64,000 nucleotides of DNA from Aptenodytes patagonicus. Taxonomy: Eukaryota; Chordata; Aves; Sphenisciformes; Spheniscidae. The notes below the pieces were generated by a model. The model saw only the letters and a program-made list of their open reading frames with translations. It did not search any database and was not told the origin of the DNA. Where the stretch lies: assembly GCF_965638725.1 (NCBI RefSeq), contig NC_134950.1, forward strand, positions 136,143,636 through 136,207,635, given 5' to 3'. Both the position numbers and the translations under genes were made by a program. Positions 26,001 to 37,500 of this stretch are shown here, in pieces. The stretch's first letter is position 1; each line of letters begins with the position of its first letter.

Positions 26001-26572
26001 ACAGACTGAGCACATCGCACAGTCTGGTATCAGATGGGGCAATTCCAATTTCACCCAGAAACATTTTTCTTGTCACTCCATCTCTACCTTTCACTTACCA
26101 AAAGGCAATTCCTAGCCTCCAGAGGCGGCGTGCAAAGCGTGCGCATACCTTCAGAGCTCCGGGAAAAAACAAATAAATAAATACAGGACGTAGAGGCAGA
26201 TGAAGAAGGCCCACAGCTTTGTAGCCCACTCACCCTCCGACAAACACCCCGATCCTCGCGGGCTGCCCTTGGTCCGTCACCCGTGACTTGCCAGGCCGAC
26301 ACGACGCCGCGGGACAAGCCCTTCCGGGCTGCGGGCCGGAGCGCCAGGGAGCCGCCGCGCTGCGCAGGCCCGGTGGGCGGCGACGAGCGGAAGGAGCCCC
26401 TCGGCCGCCATTTCCTCGTCCTTCTCAGGAAGGGACCGCCTGCCGCCGCCGCCGCCGCGGGGGCGTCTCCTCCCCGCAACCCGGCGGCGGCGCCATGGGG
26501 CCCCGCCCACCGCCGCTGGCGCAGCGTTACGAGGGCGGCTGGGCTCCTCCTTCTCTCTCCCCCGCCGCCGGA

Positions 26573-26675
26573 ATGCCGAAGCTTAGCAAGGAGGCCAAGC
26601 AGCGGCTACAGCAGCTCTTCAAGGGCGGCCAGTTCGCCATCCGCTGGGGCTTCATCCCCGTCGTGCTCTACCTAG
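26573..26675 (+). CDS. TOMM7: TOMM7 coding exon 1
   Basis: It encodes residues 1-34 plus the first base of the glycine-35 codon. The donor reads CTAG|GTCAGT. The exon covers the basic N-terminus and almost all of the membrane segment. The start context has G at -3. Confidence 0.96.
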
Positions 26676-29600
26676 GTCAGTGGCGGACGGGGGACCGGCC
26701 GCACGGCGCTCCGACGGCCCGGGCGCGCGGGGCGGGGGCAGCACCGGGCGGCCGCTGGGGAGGCTGAGGCCGGGGGCGCGCGCCGCCCTCCCTCCCGTCC
26801 CGGCCGTTGTGGCCTGCCTGGCGGGGGGGGGGGGGGGTTAGGGGGGGGAGAAGGAAAGGCACGTGCGTGACCCAGGCTCTGCAGCCCTCACCGCGCATGC
26901 GCGGCCGGGGAAGGTGGGGGAGTGCTGGGGGCCCGGCGGAGGCCTGGAGCCCTCTGGGCCCGGTGTGGCGGCCTGTGGGACCCGCGGGGTAGGGGTGGGG
27001 GCTTGCCCTTGACAGAACTGCCAGATAGTTTTTGTGGTTTGTTTTTTTTTTTTTCCTTTAAAAAGGTTTTTCTGCCCCTTTCCCTTTCCTGGAGGCTCTT
27101 CCCGCGCTGGGAGCGCGCGTTGAGCCTGCGAGCCCAGTCAGGGGAGACCCGCGGGCGCCAGCGGTCCGCGGCGGGTCCGGCCCCTCTGGGAGCGGGCCGA
27201 GCATGCACCGGAGCAGCTTAACAGCAGACGAAGCTGCGATTTAATCATGCATCGGTGACTGACTGCTTTAGTAGGCTAGCCTGTGTGTTTCTTGCAGTAG
27301 GGAATCGGTGTGTGAGGAGAAGGCTGTCTGCGGCCCGGAGCTCTGCTTCGTGGCACCGAGGGGGTTGCCAGCCTCTGGCTGAGCTTGAATTACCAGCTAG
27401 GTACAGGTTACAGTCTCTCCCAAAATGGCGTGGCTCCTGTTTCCGAACTGCTGTGGAGCATTCAGGGGATGCCTTGATGTCATGCCTGTTGCTCAGGATG
27501 TATTTTGCTTGCTCCTATCATGGGGCTGGCTGGGCATCACTACCACATGGTAGCTCTCCCGCTGAGTTTGGGCTGTATGCCATCAGCTGTCCTTGTTAAA
27601 GGCCCTGACCTACTTAAGATAGACACATGTACAATAGGCCTGACACTTTTATTCCCTTCTTTTATGACAAGGGGTCCCAGGAAGGCTGATCCCTGCGGTT
27701 CATCTGGCTTACTTTCTGCCCCAACTCTATTGGGCCTTTTGGGAAAAGCATCTAAAACAGGCAGGCATCTCTGCCTGACTGCAAACGTGAAGGAGGGTTG
27801 GGAGCTTGATGTGTTTGCAGTCAAAGCTGATAGGTTGTTTTAATTAATTGAGGGGAATGCAGTGTCCAATTTGAAGGGCTTTGATTGTTCACATAATAGA
27901 TAACAATTGGAAAAAAGTTGGTCTCTTCAACAGTTACATATATGCTTTAATAACTGCAAGTGAAAGAGGTCACTTCAAACACTATGGAGAAAAACTAATT
28001 GGCAGTATTAGGTTTAAAGTTTAATTACACTTCCATTTTTAGTTTATCAATTATTTTAAATTGATAATTTTGGGGTGGGAATTTCAGCAGTGTTTTGTGA
28101 CCTAATTTTGCTCTTGCTGAAGTTTTGTTTTGATTTTATGACAGTATCTCTGAATATGGGAAGGATGCTCTTTGTTCTGAGGGATACCAGAGGAAATTAG
28201 ATAAGTTACTTCAAGTCATATAAAGCCATTTTACTGTGTTTACGGTTGCACTAATATCAGGGTGCCTAGTATATTTCGGTTAGGAGCAGTGAGAAACTAA
28301 GCTGTAGCAGTTTAACTTCATACCTCCAGAAAATAAGTGTGCTGCTCCACATCTACACTGCCTTCTTACAAATTTGTCTGCTGTAATGGAAGGACATTAA
28401 GTGTAAGCAGATGGGCGGGGGATGTGCAGGTGCCACCTTTGCTTGCCATAGACATTTGGAGGTGGCATGCACTCCAAGTCTGTAGAATTGGAAGAACCTC
28501 TTTTGTACTGGGATTACATCCGAGTCTGGGAGGGAAGGTGTGATGCAGTGGAAGGGCAAGAGGCTACACAGTCCTTGGTGCCACTGATTCGAAGTAAATT
28601 TTTGTATTGACCCCTGTGTGTATGGAATGCATACTAAACTAAACACAGGCAAGGAAACTTTCAGAAATTTTGAGCTTTTAACTTTCTCTGAAAGGCTTTC
28701 TAGGTCACTATGGGATGCTGAGGGGATGTATGAGGGAGCCTGCTATGGGAATGTGCAATTACAGGTCATTGGTCAGTTTGAGGGTTTTTTTGTTGTATTT
28801 TTTTAAACTTGCTTTGAAGTGGCTGCCCCTGTTTTAAGTAGGTAAATTAGACCCGTGCAGTTTTGTTAAACCTGGCTTACTTATTTAAAAGTACTGGGTG
28901 GGGGGGAAAGCCAGAAACATTCACACACACACAGTGTGTGTAATACAACTTCATGAACTTTAAAGCAATTTTGCTGGATGGTATGACAACCAAAGAAAGT
29001 GGGTCAGGGTGTTTAATAGTCTCAAATCACACAAGGTTATCTTCAAAGAGCTAACCCAGTGCCCATGAAGTTAATGTAAGTTTTTCCATTAACCTTCATG
29101 GCCTACGTTTCAGGCAAGCGGACATTAATTATTTTCTGTAAATGAGGGAAATAATATATTTTTCACGTAACATCTCTTTCTAGATAGCAAGCGTAGGAGA
29201 GAGTGTGTTGAACAGTGCATGAATTGCATGATTCTGCTTTAAGACTTTGAATTTACAGTTCAGTGGGCAAAGATATTTCATACACTGAACCTTCAGTTGC
29301 TTCTCTAGCAAACATTTGCTTTAATGAATTGGTATTTGAGTCATTAGCTGGGGATGAACTCTTTGTAATTAACTTTCTTTTCATTTTCCTGGGTGTTAGT
29401 AGATTGGCAAACATCTTGTTTCTTTGCAAGCTTTAGTACTAGGTAGCTTTTCAAAAAGTGCCAATAAAAATAGAATATTTTTAGGTTTAATTGATTTAGC
29501 ATTTAGAATTCTGTCATCCTAAATTGAGTGAACTGTTACTGAAATACTACTTTTAAGTTCTGCATCTGATGGCATTGCAGAACATTTGCCTGTTAGGACT

Positions 29601-31364
29601 CAAGGTGCTTGCTTATACCAGTTATAGGTGTCGCTGTTGGTACCGCCTTACTAGGTTGCTTTCTGACCAACATTTAAAATCTGCGTGTTTGTGTGCGTAT
29701 AGGTATGTATGTCTTGATCTTCGGGGTAGACAACTCCCATCTCACATAGCTAGTTATCCGACTTAAAATTCAGGGACAAAGATGCAGGTAAGAATTTTAA
29801 AAAAATTCTATAGAACGGTACACTTGTATTTATTTTCTCTGCTTTCTAACCCTGATAAGAATGTGCAATTTTTATTCAGGTTAGTACACAACTTCATGAA
29901 TCACAGTTCTCTGCTCAGTAGGTTTTCTTTTTTACTGCAATTTAATGGGCTGGAATAATTTGATAGTGATCTATCTATGTAGGAGTCTGCACATACATAT
30001 TTATATATATGTATGTAATGTATGTTTCACTTCAGGTTTTAAGAGAGGTGCAGATCCTGGAATGCCTGAGCCAACTATCTGGAGGTACGTATCGGTTCCA
30101 AATGTACATGCAAACCCAATGCAGATGGTTGCTGTTTTGGGTGTTATCTCTGGACAGCAACAGTTGTGAAGGTTGCTTTCATCCATTGTTTTTAATTGTT
30201 TAGGGTGACAGCATAGCTGGTCGTGGTTCTTGTTTCTTTAGAAATCCAAACGAGAAGACAGCAAAACATATGTTCTTGGGAGGGTCTTTTTCTTAATCTT
30301 GCATGGCTTTTAATATATGGGACTTCCTGTACCTTTTGAGTGGAAGCTGCCCTTCTAATCTGTTGTAGAGCTAGTTTATGCAAGTTTCTGCACTGAGAAA
30401 TAACTTCTCAGCTTTCTAGCACAAATTTAAAACAAAACCCAGTCTCCTTCTGCCTTTGCAAATATGGTAGTAACACTGCATAAAAGCTGCATGAAATAAA
30501 GGGTTATATGACTTCAATATTAGTCATTGTCACGAAGCAAAGTGCATTTGCTCGTGTCGCCTCTTTCTTGTGGGACTTTTTGTTAGTGCTGCAACGTCAT
30601 GGCATTAGTAATACTTGAATTCTTGTGGTATTTGAGTTTTACTGGAGGGCTTCCATGGGTCAAACTAATTAAATTAAAGTTTTGAAGAAAGTGCGACTCT
30701 CTTATTTTTCTTGAAATAACTTTGGTTACTGTGCAGAACCAGGTATTCTTAAGACAAATAATTGATGGACTGTATTGTTTGCAAAGGCATGTATTAACTC
30801 TTCCAGCTTCACACAGTGAAATGTATAGAAATCCCATTTTTAGGATTCAAGGATTCAAGGGAGCTACTTTTAACAGTAGAAAATGTGGAAAAAAAAGTGT
30901 CAAGATCATGTTACAATTTCAGTAAAATCTTCTGTTGTCTTAAGAACTAACTTGCTGGAGTTGTTTGTTTGCTGACAGTGTTTCTATGTTTAGCTTCACT
31001 AGCAGTTTGAGACTTTTTTTCTTGGTCCATTGAGTGCGTCTCTGCACAGCATAAAGACAGACACCAGAAAACTGAGTATTTCATACCAGAGTGTATGTAC
31101 ATAAATACTAGAAGCATGTGTTTGGTCTGACGCGAAGCTTACAGATGCTCACTTTTCTGGCCACATGTTCATGCTCTGTAGGCTTAAATTTTATTTTAAA
31201 GGTGGCATTATTTCAGTATTCTGAGGGCTAGCATTTATTCTGTACGTTTACAGGGCTGTTCCTCCAGACTTTTGTTATACAAATATCTGTTTAAAAACAA
31301 GTACATGCTGCAAATCTGACTTTCGTTTCCTCCCCACTCCCCTTTCAGTCTACTTTGGGGATGA
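26573..31364 (+). CDS. TOMM7: TOMM7, mitochondrial import receptor subunit TOM7 (spliced, three coding exons)
   Basis: TOM7 is a small tail-anchored subunit of the TOM complex in the mitochondrial outer membrane. There it modulates assembly and stability of the TOM40 pore, and in vertebrates it supports PINK1 retention on damaged mitochondria. The joined exons (26573-26675, 30036-30084, 31349-31364) encode 55 residues, the usual vertebrate length. Residues 1-21 form the basic cytosolic part (MPKLSKEAKQRL...), residues about 22-37 are the hydrophobic membrane segment (FAIRWGFIPVVLYLG), and the conserved KRGADPGMPEPT block follows, ending in SLLWG. Introns are GT-AG (3360 and 1264 bp), and the reading frame joins exactly across both. 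The ATG at 26573 matches the family start. An in-frame ATG 78 bases upstream (26495) could add 26 residues if transcribed. The next gene, IL6, is convergent. Confidence 0.97.
26823..26848 (+). repeat. Long G-tract with quadruplex potential
   Basis: Fifteen consecutive Gs are followed by TTA and eight more Gs. The middle contains one telomere-like GGGTTAGGG. It lies about 150 bases into TOMM7 intron 1, inside the CpG island, on the non-template strand. Homopolymer length may be misread in assemblies. Confidence 0.85.
28922..28941. repeat. Palindromic (CA)n/(GT)n microsatellite
   Basis: CA repeats switch directly to GT repeats. An ACACACAC arm (28925-28932) faces a GTGTGTGT arm (28934-28941) across a single base. 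It is a small cruciform-prone simple repeat in TOMM7 intron 1. Confidence 0.8.
30036..30084 (+). CDS. TOMM7: TOMM7 coding exon 2
   Basis: A 49-base exon between the acceptor TTTCACTTCAG and the donor GGAG|GTACGT. It completes glycine 35 and encodes FKRGADPGMPEPTIW plus two bases of the next serine codon. This is the most conserved block of the family. Reading on into the intron stays open to 30169. Confidence 0.96.
30085..31348 (+). other. TOMM7: TOMM7 intron 2
   Basis: A 1264-bp AT-rich intron with GT...AG ends. It ends in a good pyrimidine tract (TCCCCACTCCCCTTTCAG). No gene or mobile element is seen inside. Confidence 0.9.
31349..31364 (+). CDS. TOMM7: TOMM7 coding exon 3 (last 5 codons and stop)
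   Basis: After the acceptor CCCTTTCAG only 16 coding bases remain. They complete serine 51 and encode LLWG and TGA (31362-31364), matching the invariant C-terminus of vertebrate TOM7. The piece is far too short for ORF detection and was found by joining the frame to exon 2. Confidence 0.95.
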
Positions 31365-31575
31365 AGGATGTGGCGGTCCTGTTCTAGAACCAGCCGATGG
31401 ACAGAGAAAGTGTCTGAAGATACGTACATTCCAGAGGATGAGGCGGACACTTACACCAGCTGGCTCAATCAGCTTGCTAATGACATAGGTTGTACATACA
31501 ACAAAATGGAGTTTATATGGACCTAACTTATTTGCATTACAGTGTAATTAAATAAATACAATTTGAATGGATACG
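31365..31575 (+). terminator. TOMM7: TOMM7 3' UTR and poly(A) signal
   Basis: About 210 bases follow the stop codon. A canonical AATAAA lies at 31551-31556, so cleavage is expected near 31570-31580. The mRNA would be about 0.45 kb, in line with the short TOMM7 transcripts of other vertebrates. The exact cleavage site is inferred. Confidence 0.8.
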
Positions 31576-31579
31576 CTTT

Positions 31580-34500
31580 GTTTTTAAGTCTTTACATAAG
31601 TATAATGTAGTAATTTCTTTATTACAGAAAGGATAACCCATTGTGTGGTGGTGGTTTCCCCCCCTCCCCCCCAAAATATGGTAACATTCAACCCCCATAT
31701 TTATCCCTGTTATGATCGTCTTTTGGGTAAAGACTCCTCTTTGTCTTCCCAGCAACCAGAAAACTGAGCTAATGTTTTAAATACTTCAATATTCTTCAAA
31801 GATTTCTTGCCCGAATGTTGGTAAGCCTCTGCAGCTGGTCACTATGCTGACCTGTTGGTTTTGTTTTTTTTTTTTTTTCCTTCCTCTTGGATTTATTCAT
31901 CTTTGGATACATTAAGGATTGAGTTGTATACGATTTTTTCCTAGCATAGTCAGATAGTAAGATTTCTGCCAAATTTACCTTTAAACACTGTGTACATTTT
32001 CCGTAATTTGGGATGGGATGGGAGGACATGGCAAAAGTGCTGTGTGTGTGTATGCGTATATAGTGCTCTTATTGTAAGAGGAAGTTATTAATGTATAACT
32101 GAAGGAAGAAAACAAGTACACTAAACAAGGTATTTGCTTTATTTTTACTCCAGAGTCTTGCTCTTTGGAATATTGTGGGTTTGGCTTCAGTTGGTTTTCT
32201 CCCTTTTAACGCTGAAATTCAAGCACTGAAATGGCACCTGCTTGGTTTCTGTTGAACAGAAGCTGCATTGGGTAGATTACTCTCTCCCCTCTAGAACTGT
32301 ACAGGCTAGTTTGTATCTATGCAGTGATTTTTTTAAAAAAAAAAAGTTTATTGGCTCCAAATTATCATTGCAACAAAAGTATTCTAGATTTCAGATTGGC
32401 TTTTTTTTTAACCCCGTAGATTTTCAACAGTTTTTACGTTAATGAAACGTTTAAGGTATAGGAGATTCCTCAGTTTCTCATCTGCTATGAAGATTCATGG
32501 TAGGATGTTGCTGTGTTTAAGGGCAGACGTGATTGGAAAGAAAATGAGAAATGAGCCAAGAGGAAAAAATTAAATTAAAAGACAAGAATTGGGAAGAAAA
32601 AAAAAAAGTGGGAAACATTTATGAGAGCTAATGCAAACCAGCATGTTCCTTAAAATTCCATTAATCACAGTAATTAAATCAAATGTCATGAAATAGTGGA
32701 ATAGCTAATGACAATAGACTGCTGACAGGGGAAGAGTGCAAGGTCTGAACACAGAACGCTTTTCTTGTGACCCTATATCCTGTTGCTAGTGCAGCTTTTC
32801 TAGTGCCTTTTTTCTAATGGTAACTTGAGATTAATGTAAGCGCTCATATGTCTTAAATTATGAAAGGAGTTCAAATTCTGATCCTTTTTCTTGAATGATC
32901 CTAATTACAATAGTAATGAAATAATCTGTTGGTACTTAATAGTGGCTTTAATCATGATCAGGAACACTTTTCTTCTGTTGAATCTAGTGGAATGACCCGA
33001 GATATTAAATACTAAGAGATACAGTATTCAGTGTAAAGTAACTCAGATTTCTCAACTTCAGATTTTGCATTTCACAAGGGTATACAATACCCAAAATGCA
33101 GCAGCGGGTGGATGCACCCAAACACCTGCAGAAGTGGATTTCCTGTTGCGTGTTAGATGTTTGGGGACGTGGTTTGTGAGTCTTAACCGCCGCATGGTTG
33201 CTCTCGCTGCTTTCCAAGAATAATAGTATTTGGCAAGAGGTAGAGAAATAAGGAAGTGTTCTTGTCTCTTGCGTTAAAAGTTTTACATAAGCATGGATGT
33301 ATCAAGCACAGGCCAGATTCTGTGACCTTACCATGCTGAAAATTTCCCTTAAAAGTAGTTGAGGTTTTTTGAGACTTGGAATTACTGGATAAATACTGCT
33401 TATGCAATTCTGGCTTTTAAAATTTCACTTTAAGCACACTGGATAGCAAATTTTTGGTAATTCACTGCTATTGTGGAAATAAGTGAAATTATTGTTCTCT
33501 TAAAAAAAAAAAAAGTATGGTTCAGGAAAGTCATTAGCATAGAACCTTTGGGTTTTCAAATTGAGGGGAAAAAAAAAAGTCTTTCATAGTACATTCAAGT
33601 CAAGTTAAAATAAATGCCAACATTTTTCATTTGTACAACCAGTGTTTCATTCAGTATAGCGCTCTCTGTAACTAAAAGGTGAGTGAAACTCCTTGAATAA
33701 ACACTCCTTTTTTTTTTCCCCCCTGAAAAAAACCAGAATAAGCTTTGATCGTAAGTCTTGGTAATTGATTGTAAGGTAGCAAAAAACAGAATCGGAGAAA
33801 TTTTTTTTTCAAGTTTAAAAATGAAGGAGTCTTTGGTAGCAATGTCTTGAAATTACTTTGCAGTTATTGTTATTTTCACAAAATTCAGATGTGCTTATAA
33901 GAGCAGATCAGTGTTCCATGAAGTTAGACATTAAACAGATTCCTATGAAGGATCTTAATTCCCTAAAATAACTTCAGCAAAGATGCTAGTTTTATCAAGA
34001 CTTTTTTTTTTTTGGTGGTGCTAGGGAGAAGAGGGCAGGTCTCTGGAGTAAAGTGGAGGGACTCTCATGTTTGTCAAGGCTGTGGGCTAGGGACTTGAAG
34101 TTAGGTGTTACTTGTTCAGGTGTTTTAATCTCTAATTTTTGCTTTTCTATCTTTCTCCCAGTAAAACCTGAGAAAGTTTTATTTTACTGTCGGATGGGCG
34201 ACACTTAAAAAAGAACAAACATGAGCTCCCCTGCTTGACTGTGTTGGTCTCTGTCAAGTGAATTGGTGGCTTCCGCAGGCAAGTATGGATTCTTTCTTGT
34301 AGTGGGGTTTGCGATGCAGTCCTGTGAGACCACGTATGAACTTAGTGTTGGAATAAAATCGATGAGTGTAGTTTACTGGAACTATAGCTGAGCTCAAGGC
34401 TACAGTCTGAGAGGTGTGAAATAAAATCATTGATGCCTTCCTGTGTGCTGTGAAGATTGTACTAACTTCAAGGTATACAGCTGATCTAACCTGGAGATAG

Positions 34501-37500
34501 GAATTGTTTGGCTGTGTGCCTTGTGCCTGCCAACTGGAGATGGACTGTGCTTGTGGTTGCCTTAGTGTCAGGGAGATACCCCAGGTGGGAGGCCGTCGCT
34601 GGAGCCTGTTGTACCTGGTGACAAACAATTGCACAAGGGGCTGAGGGGAATGTTTCCACCTGGACCAGTCTTAGGAAGATCAAAAGTCACCACGGGCAAG
34701 CTCCACTGCTGCTTGCCAAAAATGAAGGCATCTTGAGGATTTTAATGCAAGAAGAATGCCCCGTTCTCTGTCTCAAGTGACCTGCAGCCCCATGCCCATG
34801 GTCCTTTCACATCAGGAAGACAGCGTTTCTCCTTGTCAGAAGGTGCTGGTTGGCCTCTTGGCTTCCTCCTGTGAGAGTGACAATGGCAGCAATGGCTTTT
34901 GTTTGGTATCCAAGGAGGATGTCTGTGAACAAGGGATTGTCCTTAACCCAGGACTGAAGAAATGGGCTGTTTCTCCTCCTCCAGCCAGACTGCGTGTGGA
35001 ATACTAGCCAAGTGTCAGGAGGTTATGATGGGCAAGGAGCGATATGGCATCCTGTCTTCCGAATGTCTTCTTCACTGGCACACTGACCACAACAGCTGGT
35101 GATGGTTTTACCATTCAGGAATAATTTCTGTATTTTCTATCATTTCTATGTTTTCTTAAAATTGCTTCGCCTGTCACTGTATCCAGCTGGAGTCAGAAGA
35201 TCAGTTACGATCTGGTACCGTTGGGTAATCATGGTGGGCAGCAACTTTTCAGCCCTCGGTTGTGATAGCCCCTTTAGCAAAGCATTTCCTGCAAGTTTGG
35301 CTCTGAGGGGCTGCCCTTGGGTGTGGGCATAGCAAACAATGCAAAGGGGACAAAGACATTGGCCTAAAGAGAGAGAGGAAGGAAGGGAGAAAGTTAGGGT
35401 CCTGAAAAGAATAAAGACAAGGAGGTCAGTCAGAAGAAGGATAAGGAGTAGGAAAAGCGGACAAGGTTTTTAAAGGTGAAAATCAAGTAAGAAGTGAGAA
35501 AAAGACAGGCGCGGACATGAGAGAAGGAGCTGTAGAGCCCTGTGATACATGGTGTGTGATGCTGAGGGAGTCTTGTGAGTTCGGTGGGTTTATTGGTCTT
35601 GATGTGTGGGCTGGGGATCTCCTGGAAGTAGAATGTGAAAAATTGTGCCGTTCAGTGTAGTCACTAAACGTGAGAATAAAAAAAGATATCTGGCTTTCAG
35701 TATAAATTTGTTCTTAAGTTAATCTACAAAGGAACCTACCTTTTTGCTCCAAAAACACTTCAAGGACTGGCCAATTGTGAGGTAAAAATGAAGCTGATAG
35801 GAACTTTGGAACAAGTATTTAATTCTGCTACAAATTCCTGGTGTAGACACGGCTGGTATAAAGTCACCGTACTGTATCTCATCACAGTTATAAAACAGGG
35901 GATACATGCTTTTTTCTTGAATTAATTAATCAGAAAAACTCACATTAACTTAAACCTATAGCTTTCAAACATGAAAACTCTGCAAACCGAAGCGATGTTC
36001 ACAATTTTGTCACAACAGGCCCATGTGTTGGTAATGTATAAAGCCTGTCCTTCGCTTCTTTGTACAGCCATCTTACAAAACAGCTGTAGATGACAAAGTG
36101 CTTCTTAAGATGTATTTTTATTGCATTGTAAGTGAAGCAGGGATCCAACACATTGGTTGTTATCAGGAAAAATTGCTAAAACAGACTATATACCCTGGAT
36201 ATTTTTGGAAATACCTTGTTACAGACTTGGAATTTAAGCTATGATGATACTGATGATATATTTGGAAATAAAAGCTCATTACATCTGTTCTCACCACAGG
36301 AGCAGAGACCACATCCTGGTTAAATGTCATATGACTAATTTAATTTTAACAAGTGACTACTTAATTGCAATTTCTAAATACTTTTCCATGATGGTGTGCA
36401 ATGCAATAGCTGTTTCTTGGTTAAGCTTGTGGGTTACATGCATTGTTTCTTGGTTATGCTTATGTTAATTCAGGATTAGGGGATGGGTAAGGCAGAGGGG
36501 ATGCTTATCTGCCAAGTGGAAAAGGATATTTGCTCTCATACTTTCTTCTGATTAAGAAATCAATTACAAGTTTCTATCAAAAATAAGAAGTTTGAGCAAC
36601 TGGAAAGCAGGGAGTAGTTATTAGCCTGGGAAGTGAGATAAGCCCGGATTTCCAGTTATGTTCCAATTCTGTTTCTCGGGATCCACTTTATTCTCACAGA
36701 GACACCACCCCCCCACCCCCAATTGGTGCAATTCATGATAGTGCAACCTGAAAGCAGTCCCTTTCCAGCCAGGCTAGAAGATTGCCTATACATCTGCCTT
36801 CATCCCAGATGGTCTCTCTTACAACAAACTCCATTTTCTTTTATAGCCCTGTCCCAGGTCACTGTGCTGTATGATTAGGAGGGGTATAGGTGTCACAATT
36901 TGAGGGACATCTTTGAACTTCATCATGTTTGTTAACGTGTGCTAATGTGGGATCCACAGGCATAGTCAATTTATAATCCCTTTTCCCTTTACATCTCTTC
37001 CCAAATTGTTAGTAGAAGTGGAAGAGGAGGCACAGACTACTGCTGTGCAGTAGTGACGGTGTGGTAGGTAGTTTTTCTCTTTTGAGCTGAGGATGGGACT
37101 TTGAGCTTTCCCTAGGTGATTTTGCTTTTGTGTATGTGTGTGTAACAGCTTTAAGTGATTCTCTCATGTAATAAAACTGTTAATATAATTTGCTTATACA
37201 TCATATTGTCCCTATTTGTATGGTACAGAATGTAGAACTGTATCTATTAATATGTAAGTTCAAAGGGATAAAGAAAAAACTAGTCATAAATACATTTGCT
37301 GTTACTGAAACCAGTCAGAATTTTGCACTCAGTACAGCTGAAACTGAATAAAATCTTGAAAATACTGTGTTAGGTAAGCACTGTCTGGTAGAAAAAAAAA
37401 TGGTAGGGCAAATCAAATCCGTTTTCTGAATTTGAAGATTAATGTTTGATTTTTTTAAAATAGATTTTCTTGTGAAAGGTTGAATCTTCTTAGATTCTGA

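Larger units (their letters stand above)
16841..26269. other. AT-rich intergenic DNA upstream of TOMM7
   Basis: No gene is recognised. The longest frame (20024-20410, 128 codons) has no familiar domain and a composition typical of chance frames in AT-rich DNA. Minor repeats are a duplication at 17748-17790, a (TTG)6 run at 19828-19846, a G/T-rich low-complexity tract at 22963-23046 and an 8-bp inverted repeat at 24786-24811. By synteny the HYCC1 3' end could lie on this side on the + strand, but none of its coding sequence was seen. The last 200 bases grade into the TOMM7 CpG island and hold two canonical donor sites on the minus strand. Confidence 0.55.
26270..27215. promoter_or_regulatory. 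TOMM7: CpG island and TOMM7 promoter
   Basis: GC content and CpG density rise abruptly at about 26230-26290 and fall after about 27220, spanning the start of TOMM7. Upstream of the gene the island holds an ETS-type CTTCCGG near 26321, a YY1-type GCCGCCATTTCC at 26404-26415 and GC boxes such as CCCGCCC near 26503. There is no TATA box, as expected for a housekeeping gene. A pyrimidine-rich stretch at 26543-26562 (CTCCTCCTTCTCTCTCCCCC) is a plausible start-site region. The exact start site cannot be read from the sequence and decides whether the ATG at 26495 lies in the mRNA. The motif matches are by eye. Confidence 0.75.
26676..30035 (+). other. TOMM7: TOMM7 intron 1
   Basis: This 3.36-kb intron has GT...AG ends. 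Its first 540 bases are still CpG island and include a 15-G run and an 8-G run separated by TTA (26823-26848). The rest is AT-rich, with a CA/GT palindromic microsatellite at 28922-28941. The open frames inside, such as 27255-27599 and 27505-27843, show no domain and are not supported as genes. Confidence 0.9.

Noticed and set aside
1-26269. Expected HYCC1 (FAM126A) coding exons upstream of TOMM7
   Set aside because: Synteny predicts the gene on this side, but none of its conserved protein blocks was found by eye. A non-coding 3' UTR part cannot be excluded.
26283-27221. Frames of 99-159 codons on both strands in the TOMM7 CpG island
   Set aside because: They are products of GC-rich sequence. 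Only the part of the 159-codon frame from 26573 to 26675 is coding, as TOMM7 exon 1; whether the ATG at 26495 is used is treated as a finding.
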